Assembly (NCBI GenBank): GCA_016838895.1
Contig: JAEKNU010000053.1
Coordinates: 1-32,444 of the forward strand
Direction: 5' to 3'
Length of the DNA: 32,444 bases
Source of the DNA: Chloroflexota bacterium
Lineage (GTDB): Bacteria; Chloroflexota; Anaerolineae; Anaerolineales; Anaerolineaceae
Each line of letters opens with the position of its first letter. Position 1 is the first letter of the stretch. A model generated the notes under the pieces. The model did not search any database and was not told the DNA's origin. It saw only the letters and a program-made list of their open reading frames with translations. The translations under genes were made by a program, and so were the position numbers. This document shows positions 23,352 through 31,755 of the stretch, one piece after another.

Positions 23352-24245
23352 TTAAATTAGTGATAATTGCAATGAGTTTTTCTCACCATATGTCAAAGAT
23401 TCAAATTCCCAATGATCAACATCTAAATAACAACGACTTAGACATAATGAATTTTCCCACCTACTGTTTTTCATCCTGGCTGGACCTTCACGATATCGAT
23501 CAAAAATAGCTTTTAATGGCAAAGAAAGAGATTTATGAATTTCTCTTGTATATTCTCCTAAAATCGTTCTCGAACAACCAATTAATAAATCAGTTAATTG
23601 AAGTAATAAGCAATCTTCATAATCTTGACTATTTGATTTGTTTTGATCACTTGATCTATCATCAATAAGGTCATTTCTATCAGATATAGAGCAGTATGAT
23701 CGTAGGCTTATTATCCGGTTTATTATTCTGTTCTTATCTAAATTTCGATGATAGTGTTCATGTCCATCAAAATGTATTTTCTCTATATGGATTGGATTAT
23801 TCTCATTCCCTAAATAGTGGATTCCACCAGTAAAACCCATCCGAAATGTTGTTTCGATTTTGCTTGCATGATCAGGATAGTGTTTCATTAAATTATGTTT
23901 GTCTTTTTCACAAAACAAAATAAACTTTGCTCCATGACATTTTTTGGGATAAAATGTATATTTCTTTCTGCCATGATCTAATTCACCCATAAAAATTGGA
24001 TGTGCTAGGCTTTTTTCTTTGGATCTTAAAGAGGCAACACCAATTTGTACCCAAGAATTGGCACAGTCATAAATTCTTCCAATTTTTTTTACGTTCTTTA
24101 TCCCTATTTTCGTTTTGTAATTAGTGTTCTTAGAAACAACAGAAAGTTGTTTGACTAGGCAATCCTTTATATCTACTGGCACAAGCAACATACCATGCCA
24201 ATATCCTCCTTCAAGTGATTCATCGTGAAATAGTTCAAAGTACAT
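23352..24245 (-). CDS. DUF3800-family protein
   Basis: 297 aa. The N-terminal FELFHDESLEGGYWHGMLLVPV is the DUF3800 'DES' strand, and near the C-terminus DCLLLQLTDLLIGCSRTILG is the conserved 'lQlaDl' helix. DUF3800 is predicted to have an RNase H-like fold, with the Asp residues as a possible metal site. Several central motifs are Lys/His rich (GRKKYTFYPKKCHGAKFILFCEKDKHN). The gene is strongly AT-rich and pairs with a TIR/deoxyribosyltransferase-like gene 50 bp upstream, in the same direction. DUF3800 proteins often lie in mobile or defence regions, so a defence role is plausible but inferred. Confidence 0.8.
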   Translation of the reverse strand: MYFELFHDESLEGGYWHGMLLVPVDIKDCLVKQLSVVSKNTNYKTKIGIKNVKKIGRIYDCANSWVQIGVASLRSKEKSLAHPIFMGELDHGRKKYTFYPKKCHGAKFILFCEKDKHNLMKHYPDHASKIETTFRMGFTGGIHYLGNENNPIHIEKIHFDGHEHYHRNLDKNRIINRIISLRSYCSISDRNDLIDDRSSDQNKSNSQDYEDCLLLQLTDLLIGCSRTILGEYTREIHKSLSLPLKAIFDRYREGPARMKNSRWENSLCLSRCYLDVDHWEFESLTYGEKNSLQLSLI

Positions 24246-24295
24246 TTTTTATAGATATTAAAAGCAAATGTTTGTCATAATATTAGAACCAATAG

Positions 24296-25177
24296 TTATG
24301 ATAGTAATTCATATTCTAAAAATAATCTTGTAATTAAAGGCTCAATGAAATCTTTAAATTCTCTAAAACTTGAAAAACATGATGGAGCATCTGTGATTCT
24401 TTCAATTCTTTCCAAAAACTTGCCATTTTCAAGTAATTCATTACTGCTTGTGATATCAAATCTTTTTATAAATTCAATCATAATTACAGTGATTTTTTCT
24501 TCTAAATCATTGTCAATGATTAAATTTCTTTTTATCCTGGTAAATGATCGATTTTGCCTATTGATATTGTTTAATTCGCTCTTAATGTCTTCAAATAAAT
24601 TTATCATTAATTTTTCACTTGATATTGTTGTTTCTTCTAATTCTGCTATTTTAAATTTTCCATAGTCTTTAAGTAAAGAAGCTTCTTTTTGATTTTCTTG
24701 ATAACCTTTATAGGTTTTTAATAGTCTGTTGGCTAAATCTTTCTGAAAATCAATAATTTTTTGATACCTTAGATCACGAGGATAAGGTACATGTCTAATG
24801 TTTCCCGTATCAAAAGAATAATCAGTTACATCATCTTTCACTATGACAACTGGTTTATCAAAAGCAAACCTCATGCCTAATTCAAACATTACATTTGGGT
24901 TTTTGCCACTGACATCACAAATAATTACACCATTATCAAAAACATTTTGAATGATTGTTTTTTGAATAATAGTTGTTTCTTCGGCTTCACTAACAAGTTT
25001 AATTTCAAATTCTACCTCTTCAATTGATTTGACCGCCTCTGTGATAATACCGCGAACATCTTTCCAATGAGATTCAGAACACCCATCGATCTCAGATATA
25101 GGCATTACAAGACCACAGATTGGTTTATTTTGAGTTCTAATCTTCATTTTTTCAGTATTAATTTTATTTTCAGCCAT
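24296..25177 (-). CDS. TIR-like / nucleoside 2-deoxyribosyltransferase-like domain protein
   Basis: 293 aa. The N-terminal ~150 residues form a Rossmann-like domain: CGLVMPISEIDG (20-31), VRGIITEAV, IIQNVFDNGVIICDVSGKNPNVMFELGMRFAF (76-106) and KPVVIVKDD. D88, NPN and E99 match the active-site layout of deoxyribosyltransferase/TIR-like NAD- or nucleoside-cleaving enzymes. The C-terminal part (about 165-293) is helical and charged with no recognised family; it may be a sensor or oligomerisation region. The ATG at 25177 lacks a strong ribosome site. First gene of a two-gene AT-rich unit with DUF3800. Effector of an abortive-infection system is inference; a nucleotide-sugar enzyme is the alternative. 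Confidence 0.7.
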   Translation of the reverse strand: MAENKINTEKMKIRTQNKPICGLVMPISEIDGCSESHWKDVRGIITEAVKSIEEVEFEIKLVSEAEETTIIQKTIIQNVFDNGVIICDVSGKNPNVMFELGMRFAFDKPVVIVKDDVTDYSFDTGNIRHVPYPRDLRYQKIIDFQKDLANRLLKTYKGYQENQKEASLLKDYGKFKIAELEETTISSEKLMINLFEDIKSELNNINRQNRSFTRIKRNLIIDNDLEEKITVIMIEFIKRFDITSSNELLENGKFLERIERITDAPSCFSSFREFKDFIEPLITRLFLEYELLS

Positions 25178-25308
25178 AATTCCCCACGCAAACAGTTATT
25201 TTAATTAACCTAAAAATATAAAAAGTAAAATCGTAAAAAAGTTCAAGCTTATTTACACATATAACTAATATTGTAGAAATTATAACATTTATACACTTCT
25301 TTTGAAAA

Positions 25309-25471
25309 TTAAATAATTTTCTTCCCAATAAACTCCCTGACCTTGTCCTGCGAAAACACCCAGTACTCCTGTTCCCCATATAATTTGATAATCTCATCCA
25401 GCGCTCTTTGAACCAGTTCCTTGTTATACTAGGTTTTGAGTTCGGCTACCACGATAGGCAGACTACCCAAT
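25309..25471 (-). pseudogene. Decayed ORF fragment
   Basis: On the minus strand a coding-like frame reads SLPIVVAELKT, an in-frame TAG, then YNKELVQRALDEIIKLYGEQ and further codons (EYWVFSQDKVREFIGKKII) to a TAA at 25309. The composition is protein-like (helical, charged, few rare residues), unlike the surrounding AT-rich spacer, and it begins inside the stop region of the membrane protein gene. It is best read as the 3' relic of an unidentified gene with one nonsense mutation and no remaining start. I cannot name the family. Confidence 0.4.
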
Positions 25472-25846
25472 TTACCCGTTTATTTTCTCTATAAATAATT
25501 GCCAGTCCTGTTTTTCCACCATCCAGGCACTGATTGGCAATTTGCTGCGTTTTCCATTTTGATTCAGGAATACTTTATTATCTTCAATTTCAAATTCATC
25601 AGGGGAGGCAAAGGTATAGCTTGTTTTTCCAGGCCCTAAAATGGCATAGATGATCAGTACGTTTTCGGTTATTTCAAAATAGATTCTTGTGAGGGTTAGA
25701 ACACCAAAAAGAATCAACAGAAATCCGGTTGTTAAGAGCATGCTGCCATTGTTTTCATTCAGCGCCATGGCAAAATATATGCAGCTCAGCATTATGCCAA
25801 CCACAATAAATATGATCCCCATTGATTTTTTATAACGGATTTTCAT
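25472..25846 (-). CDS. Small membrane protein with PH-like domain, paralogue A
   Basis: 124 aa, with CAGGAGCATATCAG upstream of the ATG. It opens with MKIRYKKSMGIIFIVVGIML, has two adjacent membrane spans (about 10-29 and 36-53) and ends in a ~70-residue soluble domain resembling a bacterial PH domain (LIIYAILGPGKTSYTFASPDEFEIEDNKVFLNQNGKR) with the shared ISAWMVEKQDWQLFIEKI tail. It is the most downstream of three clear paralogues. No known function; the PH-like resemblance is by pattern only. Its stop abuts the decayed ORF fragment. Confidence 0.75.
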   Translation of the reverse strand: MKIRYKKSMGIIFIVVGIMLSCIYFAMALNENNGSMLLTTGFLLILFGVLTLTRIYFEITENVLIIYAILGPGKTSYTFASPDEFEIEDNKVFLNQNGKRSKLPISAWMVEKQDWQLFIEKING

Positions 25847-25890
25847 CTGATATGCTCCTGCCTATTACTATTTAGTAGTTTTTTGGAAAA

Positions 25891-25948
25891 TTGATTCCCC
25901 TGGTTAATAAGCTTGATTCCCCTGGTTAATTAGCTTGATTTCCCCGAG
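25891..25948. repeat. 22-bp tandem direct repeat, two copies plus partial
   Basis: Two 22-bp units (25891-25912 and 25913-25934), each starting TTGATTCCCCTGGTTAAT and ending AGC, differ at one base; a third partial unit (TTGATTTCCCC) follows from 25935. The array lies in the 190-bp gap between paralogues A and B. Either slippage or a regulatory or binding array could explain it. Confidence 0.7.
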
Positions 25949-26036
25949 AAATAGCCATTACTATAACTATACACAAAATGAAAGAAAAATTATAAACACC
26001 AGCGTTTAAAATTTCCTCTGTAAAATACCGGAGACG

Positions 26037-26426
26037 TTATTCATCGATCTTTGGATTACCCAACTTTTCTACAAAGGCCTGCCATTCTCGCTGATTCGCC
26101 ATCCAGGCAGTCAGACTAATTTTTTTGAGACTTTCATTTTGATACAAGTAAACAGTTTTATCAACAATTTCCAGGTCTTTTATACTTTCGAATTGATGGG
26201 TGCTCATCGGTATGCCAATGATTGAATTGATGATCAGTTTGTGTTCATCCAGTTTGAATAAACATCCGGCAAGTAATTGAATACTAATTAATATCAGTCC
26301 AATACCAAAACCAAGAATGATGATAGCCGATGTGCCTTGATCGAGAGTAAGCAAAGCATAGATAGAAAAGATAATGCCAACGACGAGATAAAACAATCCA
26401 ATTGATTTTCTGTAATGGACTTTCAT
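26037..26426 (-). CDS. Small membrane protein with PH-like domain, paralogue B
   Basis: 129 aa. It shares the layout of its neighbours: MKVHYRKSIGLFYLVVGIIF, two membrane spans, then a soluble domain (LIINSIIGIPMSTHQFESIKDLEIVDKTVYLYQNES) and LTAWMANQREWQAFVEKL. It is more diverged from A and C in the middle: the GPxKT loop conserved in A and C is GIPMST here. A CGGAGAAAAGT ribosome site precedes the ATG. It lies 85 bp after the stop of paralogue C. Function unknown. Confidence 0.75.
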   Translation of the reverse strand: MKVHYRKSIGLFYLVVGIIFSIYALLTLDQGTSAIIILGFGIGLILISIQLLAGCLFKLDEHKLIINSIIGIPMSTHQFESIKDLEIVDKTVYLYQNESLKKISLTAWMANQREWQAFVEKLGNPKIDE

Positions 26427-26511
26427 ACTTTTCTCCGAACCGATAATTAGGGCAGTTTATTGCCTGGCAAGTCTATCATAATCGATTCTATTACATCGGG
26501 AGCAAAATGAT

Positions 26512-26892
26512 TTATGCAGCATCGTCAATCATATCCATAAATATTTGCCAATCGTTTTTATCAGACATCCAGGCTGAGATATAAGTGGGTTGACGTTTCC
26601 CATTTTGATTTATATACACTTTGTTTTTTATTATTTCAAGCTCTTTGAGAGAACGAAAACTGAATGTTGTTTTTGTTGGACCAAGAAGTGAATGCAATAC
26701 GATACAATCTTCATTGACAACAAAAAAGACCATTTTGAGAAATCGGCTGCCGATAAAAATTAATGCCAGACCCGATACAAGAAAGGTCAAAACATTTCCA
26801 CCGTTGAGAAGTGCGAGTCCAGCAATCGATGTGAATATAACGCCGATAATGAGATAAAAACTGCCCATTAATTTTTTATAATGAATTTCCAT
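26512..26892 (-). CDS. Small membrane protein with PH-like domain, paralogue C
   Basis: 126 aa from the ATG at 26892, which has AGGAGCAAGGAAC just upstream and starts the MEIHYKKLMGSFYLIIG sequence shared with A and B. The frame is open back to 26985, but that extension overlaps the esterase stop and has no counterpart in the paralogues. Two membrane spans, then IVLHSLLGPTKTTFSFRSLKELEIIKNKVYINQNGKRQPTYISAWMSDKNDWQIFMDMI. The GPxKT and INQNGKR blocks match A closely, so A and C are the closer pair. First of the three after the esterase gene, 89 bp away. Function unknown. Confidence 0.78.
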   Translation of the reverse strand: MEIHYKKLMGSFYLIIGVIFTSIAGLALLNGGNVLTFLVSGLALIFIGSRFLKMVFFVVNEDCIVLHSLLGPTKTTFSFRSLKELEIIKNKVYINQNGKRQPTYISAWMSDKNDWQIFMDMIDDAA

Positions 26893-26981
26893 GTTCCTTG
26901 CTCCTGATTTGATGATTTCCATATTATTGATTTCCTGTTCGTTTATAAGCTGGCAGATAAGTCTGACGGGTAACCCATGAA

Positions 26982-27761
26982 TCACTTTTCGTGTGAGAAT
27001 AACCAGGTCAAGCCTTTGGCAAAGGCTACTTCGGGGATGTCATAGTGCCCTTTTCCTTCATATATTTCACTGACCCAATTAAAATTCTTATAATTGCGAT
27101 ACTGTAGTTTATTAATAAAAGTAGAATGGTGTTCTACTAGACGGGTTTTATCATCTACTGAACCAATTGCCATATAAAGGCTTTTCCCAGAAAATGAAGA
27201 GGAGGCTCTTTGCTGATTAATTTTCTCTTCCAGTTTATATGCTTCAAGTTCTTCATAGTACACACCGGAAATGGAGATATATTTACTAAATGTTTGATTC
27301 CCATGATAAACATTATCCATTAGGGCAAATGTTGAAAAATGGGCAGAACTGGAATAACCGAAAAGCACTCTGTCCATTGCTGATTTCCCGACTGAAAATT
27401 TGGATTCGACTAGCGGAATTAATTCCTCTTTGAAAAACTTAAGAAACTGTTCCGGACGCGTCCTGGTAAATTGATCGCGTTGTTCTTCGGTATATCCAAT
27501 ACCGATCAAAACAGAGCAGGGGATTTTCCCTTCTGATGTCAATTGATGGACAATATTACACATACCAGGACCACGAACCAGATAGTCATCCAACAATCCT
27601 GGAGCATCATCAAAGAAATAATTGGCATCCAGCAAATAGATGCTTGTATATGTAGATACCTGTGTCTCTTTGTATTCGTCCGGCAGCGAAATTTTAAGGG
27701 TGATGTTTTCCTGTAGTAGATTAGAAAACATCGAAAACTCCTGGATGCTCAATTTTGTCAT
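26982..27761 (-). CDS. Alpha/beta-hydrolase-fold putative esterase
   Basis: 259 aa. It matches the 'putative esterase' (esterase D/Fes-like) family: SIYLLDANYFF, VLIGIGYTEEQRDQFTRTR, FKEELIPLVESKF and the nucleophile elbow FGYSSSAHFS (Ser near 137). A later Asp in IGSVDDKTR and the His of GKGHYDIP complete a triad. No signal peptide, so cytoplasmic. It likely hydrolyses acyl esters such as S-formylglutathione- or siderophore-type esters; the specificity is not visible. It heads a minus-strand unit with the three membrane paralogues, though the 89-bp gap leaves co-transcription open. A divergent 178-bp region separates it from the TIGR04076 gene. Confidence 0.85.
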   Translation of the reverse strand: MTKLSIQEFSMFSNLLQENITLKISLPDEYKETQVSTYTSIYLLDANYFFDDAPGLLDDYLVRGPGMCNIVHQLTSEGKIPCSVLIGIGYTEEQRDQFTRTRPEQFLKFFKEELIPLVESKFSVGKSAMDRVLFGYSSSAHFSTFALMDNVYHGNQTFSKYISISGVYYEELEAYKLEEKINQQRASSSFSGKSLYMAIGSVDDKTRLVEHHSTFINKLQYRNYKNFNWVSEIYEGKGHYDIPEVAFAKGLTWLFSHEK

Positions 27762-27939
27762 GATTTGTTTTCTCCGAGAGCGAAATAATAGATTTCTGAT
27801 GTGACCACCAGAGTTATATGTATATCATACCAAAATGGATCAGTGACTAACATTTGAAAATATGTTGTTTATTGATTTATTAAAGTAGACTAAAATGATT
27901 CAACTGTAGAATCAGAACACGAATTTTAATGGAGGGAAA

Positions 27940-28251
27940 ATGCGCAAGTGTAAGATAACCATTTTGCGAAAAATGTATAACGCAGACTATGCTAAAGCAT
28001 ATACTCAATCCGATGCAGCGATGTGTAATTCTTTTGAAGAAGGTCAGGAATTCATCGTTGAAAATATGGTCAGGCCGCCGGATGATTTTTGCGCATGGGC
28101 ATGGGTAGATATTCAACGCTCAATTCAAACATTGTTGCGCGGTGGAAATTTCAGTGATACGGGTTGGATGAAAAAGGACAACGAATTAATCGTCTGCTGC
28201 TCAGATGGAATCCGTCCAGTGGTGTTTAAACTGGAACGGATTGATACTTAG
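27940..28251 (+). CDS. TIGR04076-family protein
   Basis: 103 aa, start ATG with AATGGAGGGAAA upstream. It matches the TIGR04076 family: KCKITILRKMYNADYA, SFEEGQEFIVENMVRPPDDFCAWAWVDIQRSIQTLLRGG and a C-terminal CCSDGIRPVVFKLERI. The family is small, with conserved Cys and aromatic residues and no established reaction. In other genomes it often stands near redox enzymes. Here it converges with an alpha/beta hydrolase gene (9 bp between stops) with no visible terminator between. Confidence 0.85.
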   Translation: MRKCKITILRKMYNADYAKAYTQSDAAMCNSFEEGQEFIVENMVRPPDDFCAWAWVDIQRSIQTLLRGGNFSDTGWMKKDNELIVCCSDGIRPVVFKLERIDT

Positions 28252-28260
28252 AGGGCAGAA

Positions 28261-29202
28261 TTAATCAAAGTGCATGTCGAAAAATTCAATAACTTTTTCT
28301 GGATGTTCAGCGATGTGGTTGTAGGTTGTAAAGCGATGGTTGATCCCTTCCAGCCAGACCAGCTCTTTCTCTTCTGATAAGAAGTTATCAAAAATGGTCT
28401 GCGTATCTGCAATGGTTGTCCATTTATCGGCGGGTGCCTGGAAATGCAGTATAGGAACATGCACGTCTTTCGCATAGGCAATAGGCGACATGACTGACAA
28501 TGCATGTCCACCGCGTTTCTGTATGAACCAATCTACAATCGGGGCGAGGATCAGGCTGGCAGGGGTGTAAACAGCCCGCAAATAGCTTTTGACAAATACC
28601 TCAGCAGAGACTGGTTGAATCGCAACAAGGAATTTCACACCTTGCATAACCGCTGCGGCCTTGCTGAATGCAATGATACTGGCATCCGCGCCCATGCAGA
28701 AACTGACCAGGCCGATTTGTGTATGCTGTAAATCCGGATGTTGTTTGAGATAACGTACCGCACCGGCTGTATCCTGATATTCATTAAGACCCACAGCGCT
28801 GATGCCCGCAGCACTTTCACCGTGATTGCGGAAATCCATCATCATCACGGAATAGCCCTCATGATGAAGCACTTGAGCTGTTTTTAGCAGGTCAACATCC
28901 TTGAAGGCCAAAGGGGGAAATCCCTGATTCTTTGAAATGAAGCCGTGCCGATTGAATGGGAACGGGTGAGTGATTAGCAAAACTTTCTCTTTAAACTTCG
29001 TGCCAGGAATCAACCAGCCTTTAATGGTGAGGTTATCCAGGCTGGGAAAGGAAATATCCTCGTATTCCATGCCGTAATCTTTGGGTGTGCGCACGATGGG
29101 TTGACGATGGGAATACATGACAACGCTGGAAAAGATAAATCCGGCGAGGAGCAGAAAAAGCAGAATAACGGTGAGTATGATGGATATCCAGGTAATTAAC
29201 AT
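28261..29202 (-). CDS. Membrane-anchored alpha/beta hydrolase
   Basis: 313 aa from the ATG at 29202 (ATGGAGATAAT upstream); the frame runs further to 29322 but the added part lies over the preceding gene. An N-terminal span (LITWISIILTVILLFLLLAGFIFSSVV) anchors it with the catalytic domain probably outside. Hydrolase features: ITHPFPFNRHG, MMMDFRNHGESAAG, nucleophile elbow LVSFCMGADAS with Cys at the nucleophile position (GLVSFCMGA), and GINHRFTTYN near the end. Cys instead of Ser makes it atypical, closer to dienelactone hydrolase-like elbows. Last gene of a tight operon (41 bp after the secreted protein's stop). Substrate unknown. Confidence 0.8.
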   Translation of the reverse strand: MLITWISIILTVILLFLLLAGFIFSSVVMYSHRQPIVRTPKDYGMEYEDISFPSLDNLTIKGWLIPGTKFKEKVLLITHPFPFNRHGFISKNQGFPPLAFKDVDLLKTAQVLHHEGYSVMMMDFRNHGESAAGISAVGLNEYQDTAGAVRYLKQHPDLQHTQIGLVSFCMGADASIIAFSKAAAVMQGVKFLVAIQPVSAEVFVKSYLRAVYTPASLILAPIVDWFIQKRGGHALSVMSPIAYAKDVHVPILHFQAPADKWTTIADTQTIFDNFLSEEKELVWLEGINHRFTTYNHIAEHPEKVIEFFDMHFD

Positions 29203-29243
29203 ATTATCTCCATAAAGTTTTGAATGAACCGACGTTCCAGACT

Positions 29244-30767
29244 TTATTTTTTCCTTTGTTTCAGAAAATAAAATATAAACACCAATAGGAGCAGAACAAT
29301 ATTTCCAAAGAATGAAAACCATGTTTGATTTCGACTTATTGAATCATCCACAAATGGTGGCTGAGGTTGAACATTGCCAAACGGATTTACAGTAGGTGGA
29401 ATTGAACTCTCTGATGAAATATTCGCAGTTGGTGTTTGTGTTGCGGGTGGCATGTTGATGGGGGTAGAGGTAATAGATATGGTGCTGGTTAAGGTTGCTG
29501 CTGACTTTGTGGGTACAGGCGCAAGGGTTGGCATATGCATTTTGCCTGCGAAGATATTGAATCCATACTCCACAAAAAATGCTGGGTACGTGTTATATAG
29601 AAATTTCAAGTATTCGATGATATTTGGGTCATTTGGTCTCAGGATTAATAAGGTATCAATTTCTATTCCACATATTTGAGCGTATTTTTGGGCATCCTCC
29701 TGTTCGGAGAGAAAAGCATCCACAGCATATGGACAAACAATATCTGTATATCCAAGATGCCAATCAAGATCATCTGGCAGCAGGTAAATCGCATTTTGAT
29801 AGGCGTTTACACTTTTATCAAAAAAATGAGGATATTCGTTTGCACTGATAAAACCATGCCGATCAGTAATTAATTCTTTATATGCCATCCCGAGTCTCCC
29901 CCAAGCTTCGCCGTCTGCAGCGTTGCTTTGTATATTCAAGGTTTCTCGTACGACACGGCTCCAGATTGAAGGCTCGATCATATTAATTTCAATATTCTCA
30001 TCTGGTTCAAAATCTTCGTAATGCCACGATACAGTGTTTTCATCAATTACACAATCATCAGGTTGACAATTCCTTATAATTGTTTCATCCAGTTCGTATG
30101 GGAGCTTAATAACGACATCTGCGGAACCGATCGTGTCATACCAACCCTCCCCAGTTTGCAGAATATATTTATAGCGAACAAAACTGTCATCTGTTTTATA
30201 TCCGTAAACTTTATATTGCACTTCGATAATAACCTGTTCTCCCGGTGGAAAACTGACATCAAAATAGGCCCAACAATTGATTATTGCAGCGACTGATTCT
30301 CCCTGGGTTGATAATTGATTATTGTAAGTTGTTGTTTTTGTAACGATATTGGGTTCTTCATCGTTGATTTTTACCGAGAGATCCTCAAGTGATGGATAAC
30401 TGGAAATGGGTTGACAATAATCTTCACCATTGGATACTTCATAGCCAAGATCATATTCAGCCATATTCATAGGAAAGCGGACTTTCATTTCTTCGGTTTC
30501 ATTTCCCATGTTTCTCATGTAAAAGGTTGTTGTCACAATGGCGTGACCGCTCCAGTAATCGCTGTGTTCAGGAATGGCCATGAGAACCGTTTCTGCTTCC
30601 ATGCGGACTTTGGTTTGGTTCAGGTTTGGAAACAGTGTGGAGCCTACTGCTCCTGGTTCAGGCGCAGCATCAGCATTCACCTTATGTGAATGTGTACAAA
30701 AAAGTAGATATCCGATAATAATTGTTGTTATGAAAGCTGCTTTATAAAAATTATTTTTTAATGCCAT
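29244..30767 (-). CDS. Exported protein with C-terminal membrane anchor
   Basis: 507 aa from the ATG at 30767 (GGGGAAAAAGTAAT upstream); the longer frame to 30989 overlaps the M50-like gene and reads unlike protein. An N-terminal signal/membrane segment (AAFITTIIIGYLLFCTHSHKVNADA) is followed by a beta-rich region (about 45-285) resembling DUF4424-like modules, including VRFPMNMAEYDLGYEVSNGEDYC. A helical stretch (about 295-400) has TPR-like character (EAWGRLGMAYKELI ... AYQNAIYLLPDD). A Thr/Pro/Ser linker (about 425-475) precedes a final span (FFGNIVLLLLVFIFYFLKQRKK), giving a surface-exposed protein with two anchors. Family uncertain. It is 20 bp from the M50-like gene, so the two may act together. 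Confidence 0.75.
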   Translation of the reverse strand: MALKNNFYKAAFITTIIIGYLLFCTHSHKVNADAAPEPGAVGSTLFPNLNQTKVRMEAETVLMAIPEHSDYWSGHAIVTTTFYMRNMGNETEEMKVRFPMNMAEYDLGYEVSNGEDYCQPISSYPSLEDLSVKINDEEPNIVTKTTTYNNQLSTQGESVAAIINCWAYFDVSFPPGEQVIIEVQYKVYGYKTDDSFVRYKYILQTGEGWYDTIGSADVVIKLPYELDETIIRNCQPDDCVIDENTVSWHYEDFEPDENIEINMIEPSIWSRVVRETLNIQSNAADGEAWGRLGMAYKELITDRHGFISANEYPHFFDKSVNAYQNAIYLLPDDLDWHLGYTDIVCPYAVDAFLSEQEDAQKYAQICGIEIDTLLILRPNDPNIIEYLKFLYNTYPAFFVEYGFNIFAGKMHMPTLAPVPTKSAATLTSTISITSTPINMPPATQTPTANISSESSIPPTVNPFGNVQPQPPFVDDSISRNQTWFSFFGNIVLLLLVFIFYFLKQRKK

Positions 30768-30787
30768 ATTACTTTTTCCCCAATTTT

Positions 30788-31534
30788 TTATTCCTGTTCC
30801 TTTAATATTCCTAACGCTACACCTAAAGCGGACACGGCAAACATAGCGCAAATAACAGACCAAATCCAGCGTTTCTTTTTTGCGGTTTCTATGGTGGCTG
30901 CCACAAGCCCTATACCAAGCATACCATTTACTTTGCGAACCGTTATATCTGCTTCCGGGATAGAATGGCCTGTCTCCACTAAAGACCATTTCAAGATTGC
31001 TCCGCCATCAATGATTGGAATCGGTAATAATCCCCCAAACACAATGAATGCGTTCGTGGCGGTAGCTGCGTTTGCAATATCCCGCATGGCACTTGATTCC
31101 TTACTGATGCGTTTTGCCAATAATGCAAACGGCAGCAGGAGCATATTGAATAGCGGACCGCCCAGGGCACGAATTATATGCTGCCGGGGCGCTACCTGTT
31201 GATCATTTACATCATAATAAACCAAAATGGGCATGCCCCAAACAATTCTGATAGCATCCACGGGTTTGCCAACACAATGGGCTGCGGTGGCATGAGCAAA
31301 ATTATGTCCCCATTCTGACCCCAATACTACCGGCATCGCCATGGCGCCAATACCCAGACTTTGTATTAAAGTACGCTGGGGAATCCGTTTCAGCGCCAGA
31401 TATGACATTAACAACCCTGTGAATATTTGGCTAAAGGGGAGCCAGGTTTTTCCTTTAACAACCACGCGTGATGAAAAGATATTTGCCACAGTTGTAACTT
31501 CATCATCGGGTTTTACATAGACTGGTTTGATCAT
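30788..31534 (-). CDS. M50/site-2-protease-like membrane protein, catalytic Glu missing
   Basis: 248 aa, start ATG with TGAGGTTCAATT upstream. Four to six membrane spans. The layout follows site-2 proteases: a first motif SEWGHNFAHATAAH (residues 73-86), a GGPLFN strand (125-130) and a later PIPIIDGG (171-178). In S2P enzymes the first motif is HExxH; here it is H77-N-F-A-H81, so both zinc His are kept but the catalytic Glu is Asn78. Asp176 in the 'DG' motif remains. Peptidase activity is therefore doubtful and the protein may be a pseudoprotease or chaperone. It starts a three-gene operon with an exported protein and an alpha/beta hydrolase (20 and 41 bp gaps). Confidence 0.7.
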   Translation of the reverse strand: MIKPVYVKPDDEVTTVANIFSSRVVVKGKTWLPFSQIFTGLLMSYLALKRIPQRTLIQSLGIGAMAMPVVLGSEWGHNFAHATAAHCVGKPVDAIRIVWGMPILVYYDVNDQQVAPRQHIIRALGGPLFNMLLLPFALLAKRISKESSAMRDIANAATATNAFIVFGGLLPIPIIDGGAILKWSLVETGHSIPEADITVRKVNGMLGIGLVAATIETAKKKRWIWSVICAMFAVSALGVALGILKEQE

Positions 31535-31755
31535 AATTGAACCTCACAAAAATAAATATGCCAGAGAAAGTAGTGACAATCTATAGCAACGATTTGAATA
31601 GCATGATAACCATATTATGGCATAAGTGAGGCCGCATTACACAAATTGTATTTGTTTTTATCCTGTACTTGATTTTGCTCTGAGTGGTATTGATTTATCA
31701 GATTAGAAATAGGAATTGTGAATATCCAATTTTTTCTAGATATGGATCGGTATTG

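Noticed and set aside
25170..25397. 75-codon minus-strand ORF overlapping the TIR-like gene start
   Set aside because: Low-quality composition and in a different frame from the decayed ORF fragment, which explains the only coding-like part of this region.
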